Below the pieces are notes generated by a model. The model had not been told where the DNA came from. It saw nothing but the letters and a program-made list of their open reading frames with translations, and made no database searches. A stretch of 32,091 bases of DNA, taken from positions 1-32,091 of the forward strand of contig JAUILH010000034.1 in the NCBI GenBank assembly GCA_030433115.1, written 5' to 3'. The position numbers were made by a program, and so were the translations under genes. The DNA is from Bacteroidia bacterium (GTDB taxonomy: Bacteria; Bacteroidota; Bacteroidia; Flavobacteriales_D; JAUILH01). This document shows, piece by piece, positions 25,316 to 31,984 of the stretch (the stretch's first letter is position 1; each line of letters begins with the position of its first letter).

Positions 25316-25411
25316 AACTGGATTTTCGATCTAAGGAGGCACCGCTGTTTTGTGAAAGGATTGTTGCGGAAATCCGGCTATAATAATCCGCTATGAGCTA
25401 CACGCATTATT
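25316..25411. repeat. Badly decayed attC-like site
   Basis: Only the right end is recognisable: ATTGTGCCTTCGTTATT (from 25409) matches the start of the unit at 26395 (GTTGTGCTTTCGTTATT) and roughly complements the end of its own unit (AATAATGGAGCACAAC, ending 26217). GGCTAT occurs near 25376. The left end is a guess. Confidence 0.35.
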
Positions 25412-25424
25412 GTGCCTTCGTTAT

Positions 25425-26186
25425 TTAGTTCAACTCTTTTTGAATTAAATCTAAAACACGTTCAATATATAATTCAATATTTTCTTCATTTATGAAAACA
25501 TAATATTGATTCATATAATGGTCGAAAATAATTCCATCTACTTCGAGTGATGTTATGAATTCCTTATAGTTTTCTTCCGGAACACTAATTGGTGTTATTT
25601 GCTTTTGTCTCAGATAATCTGGTCTGTGTTGTGCAGCATCCGAGTTTCTTATCGGAATGTGTTTTCTAATAGCAGGCAGCAAGTGATTCAACCAATGTTC
25701 TCTCCTTATGATAACATCTTCTCTTAAATCATTCAACTCACCGGACCACTGGCTAAGATGGATTTTTAACGAATCGCTTTGGATCAAATCCAGCTTGCCG
25801 GAATTTGTGGCTTGACTTATATATCCAATTCTAGGATCGAAGGTTGCGAATGTGCTTAATTGTCCCATTAAGCTATCGATTTGTTCAGGGCTTTTTTGAT
25901 GCATATCAGTTTCTAAGAAATAATACGCTGCCTCTAGCATGTCATTATTTATTTCATGGTCTGAATGTAATTCGCTAAGATTTTTGGTAAACTCTTGTTG
26001 TAAATTTTGAAGTAGTATCTGTTCTTCCGATCTATCGTCCTGATAATTTTTCCAATTATTGATACTCAGAGCAATCAAAATTCCAATAACTACTAAAACA
26101 ATTTCTCCTAAAGCATATTTGAGATATTTCACTGTTTTACCTTCCGAGAGTAAATCTTGCCTTATTCGTCTAAAGAATTTTATCAT
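25425..26186 (-). CDS. DUF6090 family membrane-anchored protein (array copy 4)
   Basis: The 253-residue product begins MIKFFRRIRQDLLSEGKTVKYLKYALGEIVLVVIGILIALSIN, diverging from the other copies between residues 15 and 24. The periplasmic part is helical and includes SQATNSGKLDLIQSDSLK, a motif seen in other copies as NSGNIAIISNDSIK. No TATCTTTA leader is present; the ATG lies 29 nt from the AAC of the intact site at 26215-26397, and the stop lies 14 nt from the left boundary. Function is unknown. Confidence 0.9.
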   Translation of the reverse strand: MIKFFRRIRQDLLSEGKTVKYLKYALGEIVLVVIGILIALSINNWKNYQDDRSEEQILLQNLQQEFTKNLSELHSDHEINNDMLEAAYYFLETDMHQKSPEQIDSLMGQLSTFATFDPRIGYISQATNSGKLDLIQSDSLKIHLSQWSGELNDLREDVIIRREHWLNHLLPAIRKHIPIRNSDAAQHRPDYLRQKQITPISVPEENYKEFITSLEVDGIIFDHYMNQYYVFINEENIELYIERVLDLIQKELN

Positions 26187-26214
26187 TGGCTAATGGTTGT
26201 TAATAATGGAGCAC

Positions 26215-26397
26215 AACGTCCACGGCTATGAATCCTGCCTGCCGGCAGGCAGGTCGACGCGCTTGGACAGCGGTTTTGGGTAGCTTTTGGCACCCAAAAG
26301 TGCTGCAGCGGGAGAGTCGGCTTCGCCGTGAGATTAATTTAAAGATGAATTTCGTGATTTTAGCTCAAACCCCTGGCGTTGATTTATAGCCACTGTT
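26215..26397. repeat. Intact attC-like site, 183 nt, class II interior
   Basis: AAC (26215-26217), spacer GTCCAC, stem GGCTATGAATC pairing with GATTTATAGCC (one G-T wobble), spacer ACT and GTT (26395-26397). The interior holds a perfect 20-nt palindrome at 26234-26253 and a second inverted pair around TTTTGGGTAGC / CACCCAAAAG. The left flank GCACAAC belongs to the unit ending here, and the right flank GTTGTGC to the next unit. Confidence 0.75.
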
Positions 26398-26410
26398 GTG
26401 CTTTCGTTAT

Positions 26411-27460
26411 TTATTCTATTTTTTTGTAATTACTTTTTCTGTTTCCGAAGTAAGTGAGAAGATTTGTTATATTCTGGTTATTATCAAATTTTAGTTCTCC
26501 AAATCTGGTTTCGTTTTCTAAATCTAAGGTAAAATGAGTTTTGTCTTCAAAATAAATAGGATAAGGTTTCCATAAACTTGGGTCTTTAGAGTTGCCAACT
26601 ACCAATACTATTTCATTATTTTCTTCATATATTTTAATTGTCCCTCCATAATCGTTCTGGTAAATTCCATAAAGAGATTTAAACTCGTTAGGATTATTTA
26701 TAATCGACAAATCTTTTTCTAAATCTAAATATTCTGAAATTTTAATATAACTATTTAATAATTTGGTTCTTGTTGTTATTAGATTGTTGGTCAAGTTGTC
26801 TAAAGAAATTAATCGAAAAGTATCTAGATTATTTAAATAAAAAGGACTGTCTAGATAATACCCCATTATTGCTTCATTGTCAACTAAATCATTAACTGAT
26901 TTAGCATTAGATAACAAATATGTCCAATCTTTTTCTAACCTTAATTCATCATTAAATTTCATAGACAATTCTTCGACCTCTAGACTTAATCTTTGTATAG
27001 ACTTAAAGTCATCATTATAAATCATTTTTAAATCTCCTATAATAGATTTCTCTTGAACCGATAGGTCGTTTTTATAGTCCATAAGTGAATTAAAAGCATC
27101 TCTTGACATATCTAAAGGGTCATAATTGTATGAAATATTAAAAAGCTGTGGATTGTTTTTATAATCGTCCTTAACTAATCTATTGTTCAGTACTTTATAA
27201 GCAAGAGTATCAACATTGCGATAAAAATTGATTACTTTATTAGTTTCCTCAATATTGTATGTCAATTCATCACTAACATTGCTCAATAATAAAATGAAAT
27301 TCTCTTTGGCTTTTTGATTTTCATTCCAGTTATTAATTTGAAGAGCAATCAAAATTCCGATTACAACAAGAATAATTTCTCCAATAGCATAAATCAGATA
27401 TTTGCTGAATTTATTTTCAGAGAGAAGTTGCTGTCGTATTTTTCTAAAGAATTTTATCAT
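26411..27460 (-). CDS. DUF6090 family protein with extra C-terminal beta domain (array copy 5)
   Basis: I start this gene at the ATG at 27460, which gives 349 residues beginning MIKFFRKIRQQLLSENKFSKYL. The frame is open upstream to 27550, but those 30 codons lie inside the attC-like site. The DUF6090 part is followed by about 90 extra residues (FKSLYGIYQNDYGGTIKIYEENNEIVLVV ... HFTLDLENETRFGELKF) that look beta-rich and are absent from the other six copies. It lacks the TATCTTTA leader; the start is 30 nt from one boundary and the stop 14 nt from the other, so the gene nearly fills its unit. Confidence 0.85.
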   Translation of the reverse strand: MIKFFRKIRQQLLSENKFSKYLIYAIGEIILVVIGILIALQINNWNENQKAKENFILLLSNVSDELTYNIEETNKVINFYRNVDTLAYKVLNNRLVKDDYKNNPQLFNISYNYDPLDMSRDAFNSLMDYKNDLSVQEKSIIGDLKMIYNDDFKSIQRLSLEVEELSMKFNDELRLEKDWTYLLSNAKSVNDLVDNEAIMGYYLDSPFYLNNLDTFRLISLDNLTNNLITTRTKLLNSYIKISEYLDLEKDLSIINNPNEFKSLYGIYQNDYGGTIKIYEENNEIVLVVGNSKDPSLWKPYPIYFEDKTHFTLDLENETRFGELKFDNNQNITNLLTYFGNRKSNYKKIE

Positions 27461-27489
27461 TTGGTTGGCGGTTTCAGATAATGAAGCAC

Positions 27490-27646
27490 AACGTCCACGG
27501 CTATGAATTCGGCGATGGGCCGGCGTTTTTGGTAGCTTTTTGCGCACCAAAAAGAGCCGGTGCGTAGGCTCGAATCCAGCCGTCTAATTAATTTGTAGTC
27601 AAGTTAATCAATTCGGAACGAATTGAGCTGATTTATAGCCACTGTT
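27490..27646. repeat. Intact attC-like site, 157 nt, class II interior
   Basis: AAC (27490-27492), GTCCAC, GGCTATGAAT pairing with ATTTATAGCC, ACT, GTT (27644-27646). The interior contains GGTAGCTTTTTGCGCACC, which forms a local hairpin, and shares blocks with the site at 26215-26397. Left flank GAAGCACAAC matches the start of the unit on its left; right flank GTTAGCCAC matches the end of the unit on its right. Confidence 0.75.
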
Positions 27647-27669
27647 AGCCACTGGCACAATTTAATTTC

Positions 27670-28971
27670 TTATATACTACAGTTGCCGTTCATAATATCT
27701 TCTAAAGTTGGATTGTAACCATTGAATTCAACGATAAAATTTCCGCCAATTCCATTAGAATTGACCACCACTTGAAGTCCGCAAAAATCAATTAACGAGT
27801 CATTAAAAACTATTTCACAATCAGCTTCAATCGAAATTAGTCCACTTAAGCCCTCTAAATTGGTCATCATATCACACTCTTTCAAAAGAAGTGATCCTAA
27901 ATGTGTTATTCCTGCTAATTGATCTATCGATTGCAAGTTATTATTATAACCAAGAGATAGTTCACCACTTATAGACTCTAAATGTTCAATTCCATTGAGA
28001 TCTATTAGACTATTATTTGAAAAAATTCTTAGAGCACCAATATTTGAAGGAATAGATGAAAGCCCTTGCAAGTTGGTTATTTGATCGTTGGATGCTATCG
28101 ATATAAAACCTTCATCCATGATTGAAATGTTTGACAACCCATCAATATTATCTAATTCTGGATTTCCAAGGATTAAAAGTCTTGGAGGCACGCCGTCATA
28201 TATCATGGTGGTTATTCCATTGAGACTATCAATATTCTGCAACAATGGGTTTCCTGAAATTTCCAAATAACTAATTTCAGAACTAACATTCTCTAAAGCA
28301 TGAATGTTCGTTAAAACTTGATTATTACCAATAAAAATACCTGCGCCAATCTCTGTCAAATTTTCAAGACCGGAGAGAGTTTCTAACATTAAAGTGGCAC
28401 TTATACTTAAATTGCCAACTTTATAAAGACTTGCCAAAGGAGACAGATCAATTATAAAATCACTATTTGGATATGGCGCACTAGTGATATTTAGAGTTCC
28501 GGTAACTTCACAATAATTGTTTAAGCCAAAAGAGTTTACCTCCGCTTGAGTTGATAAATCTACAGAGTAAGGAAAAACATTTGATGAGCAATCAGTCAAT
28601 GTTGTAAAAGATACTGGCTCACTATAATTTGTCTCATTCCCAAGATTCGCATAGGCTCTTACGAAATAAGTTTGATCAACATCTAAGTTATTTAATGTTG
28701 TAGTAAACATGCCTCCACCCGAACCAAGACTTATACAATTATTGTTGAGAGACGGATTATTAGTTAAACTCCAACAAAACCCTTTGTCTGTTATTGAATT
28801 GCTTCCGTTATTAATAACACTACCACTAATCGTAGCTGAATTTGGGGTTAAATTATCAATTTGATTAATTGTTATAGAAATTGAACCATTGTTCATTTCA
28901 GAATATTCATCATTTTTATCACAACTGATGATGAAAATTATTAGAATTATGAATAGAGATTTATTTTTCAT
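27670..28971 (-). CDS. Lipoprotein with Fn3-like domain and leucine-rich repeats
   Basis: The 433-residue product begins MKNKSLFIILIIFIISCDKN, a lipoprotein signal with Cys17. A fibronectin-III-like segment follows (about 38-128, ITINQIDNLTPNSATISGSV ... FVRAYANLGNETNYSEPV), then about ten irregular leucine-rich repeats of the receptor-L-domain type (LENLTEIGAGIFIGNNQVLTN, LNGITTM, LSNISIM). It is likely exposed on the cell surface for binding. It fills its cassette-like unit: the start is 26 nt and the stop 24 nt from the boundaries. Confidence 0.82.
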   Translation of the reverse strand: MKNKSLFIILIIFIISCDKNDEYSEMNNGSISITINQIDNLTPNSATISGSVINNGSNSITDKGFCWSLTNNPSLNNNCISLGSGGGMFTTTLNNLDVDQTYFVRAYANLGNETNYSEPVSFTTLTDCSSNVFPYSVDLSTQAEVNSFGLNNYCEVTGTLNITSAPYPNSDFIIDLSPLASLYKVGNLSISATLMLETLSGLENLTEIGAGIFIGNNQVLTNIHALENVSSEISYLEISGNPLLQNIDSLNGITTMIYDGVPPRLLILGNPELDNIDGLSNISIMDEGFISIASNDQITNLQGLSSIPSNIGALRIFSNNSLIDLNGIEHLESISGELSLGYNNNLQSIDQLAGITHLGSLLLKECDMMTNLEGLSGLISIEADCEIVFNDSLIDFCGLQVVVNSNGIGGNFIVEFNGYNPTLEDIMNGNCSI

Positions 28972-28996
28972 AGTTTATTTCTCCGTGCTTGTGGCT

Positions 28997-29156
28997 AACG
29001 TCCACGGCTATGAATTCGGCGAATGGACAGTGTTTTTGGGTAAATTTTGAAAATCCAAAAACACTGCGGCCAGGGCTCGAATTTTTGGTGGACTTTTTAT
29101 TTAAATGGGAAGTTAATAAAATCAGCTCAATTTCGAGCTGATTTATAGCCACTGTT
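28997..29156. repeat. Intact attC-like site, 160 nt, class I interior
   Basis: AAC (28997-28999), GTCCAC, GGCTATGAAT pairing with ATTTATAGCC, ACT, GTT (29154-29156). The interior has a perfect 12-bp hairpin, CAGTGTTTTTGG (29028-29039) with CCAAAAACACTG (29055-29066). Left flank GTGGCTAAC and right flank GTTAGCGGC come from different units and only partly match each other. Confidence 0.8.
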
Positions 29157-29166
29157 AGCGGCAGCT

Positions 29167-29934
29167 TTACGTCTGTCCGTTTATTCTTTTACTCGCTCCC
29201 TCTTCCATCGCGGGAATTGCAAAAGTTAGTATATTCAAAATGATACCATCAAGTTGACTCCTTTTAATTGCCAATTGTCCACCTTTATCAATCCTAATTG
29301 TGTCTTCGAATGTCGTCAAAACTAGACCCTCACCGGGTGGTAGCGGTCCTGGTCCAGTTACTTCTTGTCCGCTTGTTGTTGCTGTTCCGATTCGTCTATA
29401 TTTAAGTTCCTGTTCCTTTTTCGAAATCCCCTTATGGTGTTCAAGTCCGTTTCTAATTGAGTAAAAACTCTGTATAGCAGTTTTGGTGTCTTGAACCGTC
29501 GGCTCGAATAATAACATGTCCAATTTTGTTGGGATTCGTAACGATCTATCCGTGGCAACTTTCAACAACATATCTCGATACTTTTCATCTATAAAGTCTT
29601 GAATTTGATTTTCAGTCATATCGGGTCGAAGTTCTATTGTCTCTTTAGATAAATTAATTACTGCGATCAGTTTATCCATATAATCTTGCAGGGAACCCAT
29701 CACGGATTTAAAACACTTGTTCATCTCTCTCTGCCTCAAAAAATCAATTGGGGGAACACTAACCGGAGACTTAAGAAATCCTTTCTGAAGCGTATATGAA
29801 GATGTCGCAAGATTTTCAGCAGTAGAATCGGATAAAATTATTTGGAGAGAAGTTAGGTCACCACTAATGTCACCACGTAACTGGTTAGCAAAATGCTTTA
29901 TGTCAATGCTTATATGGTGGTTTCCTTTTTTCAA
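29167..29934 (-). CDS. HEPN-like protein in a cassette (candidate RNase)
   Basis: The product has 255 residues and no signal peptide or membrane segment, so it is cytoplasmic. Residues 150-170 (TKTAIQSFYSIRNGLEHHKG) contain R161 and H166 in the Rx4H arrangement of HEPN domains, preceded by helical stretches, as in HEPN ribonucleases and nucleic-acid-associated proteins. The assignment rests on this motif and helical character only. The start is a TTG at 29934, 18 nt from the unit boundary; the first internal ATG is about 70 codons in. No partner antitoxin gene is seen in the unit. Confidence 0.6.
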   Translation of the reverse strand: MKKGNHHISIDIKHFANQLRGDISGDLTSLQIILSDSTAENLATSSYTLQKGFLKSPVSVPPIDFLRQREMNKCFKSVMGSLQDYMDKLIAVINLSKETIELRPDMTENQIQDFIDEKYRDMLLKVATDRSLRIPTKLDMLLFEPTVQDTKTAIQSFYSIRNGLEHHKGISKKEQELKYRRIGTATTSGQEVTGPGPLPPGEGLVLTTFEDTIRIDKGGQLAIKRSQLDGIILNILTFAIPAMEEGASKRINGQT

Positions 29935-29951
29935 GAAGTAAATTTGCCGCT

Positions 29952-30111
29952 AACGTCCACGGCTATGAATTCGGCGAATGGACAGTGTTTTTGGATAAAT
30001 TTTGAGAATCCAAAAACGCTGCGGCCAGGGTTCGAATTTTTTGTGGACTTTTCAATAAATGTAGGAATTTGAATTCACTTAACCCTCTTGAGCTGATTTA
30101 TAGCCACTGTT
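29952..30111. repeat. Intact attC-like site, 160 nt, class I interior
   Basis: AAC (29952-29954), GTCCAC, GGCTATGAAT pairing with ATTTATAGCC, ACT, GTT (30109-30111). The inner hairpin is CAGTGTTTTTGG (29983-29994) with CCAAAAACGCTG (30010-30021), where one A-T pair has become a G-T wobble, so pairing is kept. Left flank TGCCGCTAAC and right flank GTTGTACACT are not complementary to each other. Confidence 0.8.
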
Positions 30112-30122
30112 GTACACTGTTT

Positions 30123-30539
30123 TTATCTCGCTAAGCAATTAAATAGTTTTGTTGTTGCCACTTTTAACTCTTTGTATGACTCCAACTCAAATAATCTTGG
30201 TGCTTTAGGTGGTTCGTGTTTCCAATGTGTAAGTTTTCTGTACAAGGAAATGAATGTTTTTTCATATTCCAAAAGGCAAGTCCATTCTTCATTATTCCAT
30301 AATTTTTTGAACTCGTCATTCGTTTTTCTGAAATTTTCGGTCCAATGGCCAGTCACCTGGCTTATAGCACTATACAGATGTCCAAAATCACTTTGTCCTT
30401 TCAACATTGTCTTTTCACAAATCATTCCATCAAGTCCTATGATAAATTCAGTTTTTGAATCAAAATTCTTATCTAAATGAAGATGATATTCAATCCTTTC
30501 AATATCCGTAGTAAAGTATTTAGAAAGAAAGTCGTTCAT
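30123..30539 (-). CDS. Small cassette protein, unrecognised
   Basis: The product has 138 residues from the ATG at 30539. The frame extends to a GTG at 30560, but that lies inside the attC-like site, so I reject it. The sequence is soluble and charged (MNDFLSKYFTTDIERIEYHLHLD ... WTENFRKTNDEFKKLWNNEEW ... RKLTHWKHEPPKAPRLFE) with no signal or membrane segment and several Trp and His residues. No family is recognised. The start is 13 nt from one boundary and the stop 12 nt from the other. Confidence 0.7.
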   Translation of the reverse strand: MNDFLSKYFTTDIERIEYHLHLDKNFDSKTEFIIGLDGMICEKTMLKGQSDFGHLYSAISQVTGHWTENFRKTNDEFKKLWNNEEWTCLLEYEKTFISLYRKLTHWKHEPPKAPRLFELESYKELKVATTKLFNCLAR

Positions 30540-30551
30540 AAAATAGTGTAC

Positions 30552-30738
30552 AACGTCCACGGCTATGTTCCTGTTGCGACATCGGCCTTATCGGCAGCAT
30601 GCGGCGGAGTTTATTAACGTTGGCGGCTGGTGCGTTGGGGAGAAGGGAGCCGCGATGAAACATTCCGGGACTGATTTAGTTTGTTTAAAGATATGAATTT
30701 CCCGAAAGCCAAACGAGCAATGGAATATAGCCACTGTT
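30552..30738. repeat. Intact attC-like site, 187 nt, class III interior
   Basis: AAC (30552-30554), GTCCAC, GGCTATGTTCC pairing with GGAATATAGCC (one G-T wobble), ACT, GTT (30736-30738). The inner arms differ from class I in both strands and still pair. The interior holds GCGGCT (30623-30628) with AGCCGC (30648-30653). Its first 108 nt match the site at the right edge with about one indel. Confidence 0.8.
30687..30713 (-). promoter_or_regulatory. Possible promoter inside class III attC-like site
   Basis: On the minus strand TTTG (30713-30710) precedes TATCTTT (30693-30687) by 16 nt, somewhat short of the usual Bacteroidota spacing. It would drive the small cassette gene at 30123-30539, about 150 nt downstream. 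Confidence 0.35.
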
Positions 30739-30741
30739 GTG

Positions 30742-31248
30742 CTACGTTTTTATTTTACGGATCAGTTTAGTGAAGCATCTTTCTTCCTTAAAAATATTTG
30801 AAAGTTTAGCGATGAAATCTTTCGCCTTGCTGGAATTTGTAAAAAGAAGGAACAAATCATCGTTATGACACGGCGAACTGAATGAAAAATTGACATAAGC
30901 TTTTATCAATTCTCCACTTATCTCTTTTCTTGAGTCTACTTCTTCATAGCCATTTAATCCTAGAATGTAAATTTTTTCATCAGGTTGTGATTTGAGCAAT
31001 TCTATAATCGAACGATTGATCTCTTTGTTTGACTTGATCCTATGGCACTTTTTTTCCTTTTGATGAATTGAAATGTTCTCATTTGTTATAGAAATACTAT
31101 GACTCGAATTAGGCAGAAAAATAAAGACACTCCAACAATCAAGGGATGAATCCAAGTCCGAGACTAAGTCATATTTCGTATAATCATCTTGTTGAGCTAG
31201 ACTAGTGGCAATAGTAAATAGAAGGAGAATTAAGAAATGACTTCTCAT
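30742..31248 (-). CDS. Secreted cassette protein, unrecognised
   Basis: The 168-residue product starts MRSHFLILLLFTIATSLAQQ, a signal peptide with cleavage expected near SLAQ. The mature part (DDYTKYDLVSDLDSSLDCWSVFIFLPNSS ... FSSPCHNDDLFLLFTNSSKAKDF) has four cysteines and mixed alpha/beta character. I do not recognise it. The start lies 18 nt from the AAC boundary and the stop only 4 nt from the GTT boundary, the tightest fit in the array. Confidence 0.72.
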   Translation of the reverse strand: MRSHFLILLLFTIATSLAQQDDYTKYDLVSDLDSSLDCWSVFIFLPNSSHSISITNENISIHQKEKKCHRIKSNKEINRSIIELLKSQPDEKIYILGLNGYEEVDSRKEISGELIKAYVNFSFSSPCHNDDLFLLFTNSSKAKDFIAKLSNIFKEERCFTKLIRKIKT

Positions 31249-31265
31249 GTTTATAAATGTAGCAC

Positions 31266-31426
31266 AACGTCCACGGCTATGAATTCGGCGATTGGACAGT
31301 GTTTTTGGTTAAATTTTAAAAATCCAAAAACACTGTGGCCAAGGCTCGAATTTTTTTGTGGACTTTTCAATAAATGTAGGAAAACCAATTCACTTAACCA
31401 TCTTGAGCTGATTTATAGCCACTGTT
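31266..31426. repeat. Intact attC-like site, 161 nt, class I interior
   Basis: AAC (31266-31268), GTCCAC, GGCTATGAAT pairing with ATTTATAGCC, ACT, GTT (31424-31426). The inner hairpin CAGTGTTTTTGG/CCAAAAACACTG is perfect. Left flank GTAGCACAAC and right flank GTTACCCAAC belong to different units. Confidence 0.8.
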
Positions 31427-31436
31427 ACCCAACGTT

Positions 31437-31967
31437 TTATTGATACAATTCTTTTATGTTAATGTTCTTTTCTTTTTCCAAATAGTCATTAACTAAATCG
31501 CTATAGCATTCCAGTTTTAGATTTACCATACATCCTTGATATAATTCAGTGATATCATTTTCTTTGAGTATCTCACTCCAATCAAGGTCATGAAACATAC
31601 CACCGGAAAAGTACTTTAAGTCATTATCCTTCAAATCAATCTCAAACCGTTTTTTAAGTTCATCACATGAGAGTTGGCTATACTCAGAATAAATTGAATT
31701 CAATCTTTGTTCCTCAATGATTTTGTGCGTTATCAATGAAGATTCGAATAGTAATATTAAACTTAAAATGAGAGCGCAAACACTTAAAAAATTCCCTTTG
31801 ATTCTCCGAGGTAAGAAAAAGAAAATGATAAGTAGCCCTAATAGAATGGCAGAGAGAAAAAATTTGTTGTATGGCTCTAATTCGTGATGATTAGATAAAT
31901 TATAAACGCCTAATCCAATACTAATTAAAATCAAGATTAGGATAAGATATTTTAATTTACGGTACAA
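31437..31967 (-). CDS. Membrane cassette protein, unrecognised
   Basis: The 176-residue product has three membrane segments (YLILILILISIGLGVYNL, FFLSAILLGLLIIFFFLP, FLSVCALILSLILLFESSL) and a charged C-terminal half of about 80 residues (KIIEEQRLNSIYSEYSQLSCDELKKRF ... NINIKELYQ). No family is recognised. The start is a TTG at 31967, 20 nt from the unit boundary; a stop lies two codons upstream in frame and there is no nearby ATG. The stop lies 11 nt from the other boundary. Confidence 0.7.
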   Translation of the reverse strand: MYRKLKYLILILILISIGLGVYNLSNHHELEPYNKFFLSAILLGLLIIFFFLPRRIKGNFLSVCALILSLILLFESSLITHKIIEEQRLNSIYSEYSQLSCDELKKRFEIDLKDNDLKYFSGGMFHDLDWSEILKENDITELYQGCMVNLKLECYSDLVNDYLEKEKNINIKELYQ

Positions 31968-31984
31968 ATTTCAAAATGTTGGGT

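Noticed and set aside
27461..27550. N-terminal extension of DUF6090 array copy 5
   Set aside because: These 30 codons are attC-like site sequence in front of the conserved DUF6090 start MIKFFRKIRQ; the ATG at 27460 matches the paralogues.
28961..29152. Minus-strand open frame of 63 codons before the leucine-rich lipoprotein
   Set aside because: It lies almost wholly inside the attC-like site at 28997-29156, and the same site sequence elsewhere is not kept open, so it is a chance frame.
29167..30539. Toxin-antitoxin pair formed by the HEPN-like gene and the small gene next to it
   Set aside because: They lie in separate units divided by a full attC-like site with different unit ends, so they probably arrived independently.
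30540..30560. GTG start 7 codons upstream of the small cassette gene
   Set aside because: It lies inside the attC-like site; the ATG at 30539 is just inside the unit, as for the other cassette genes.
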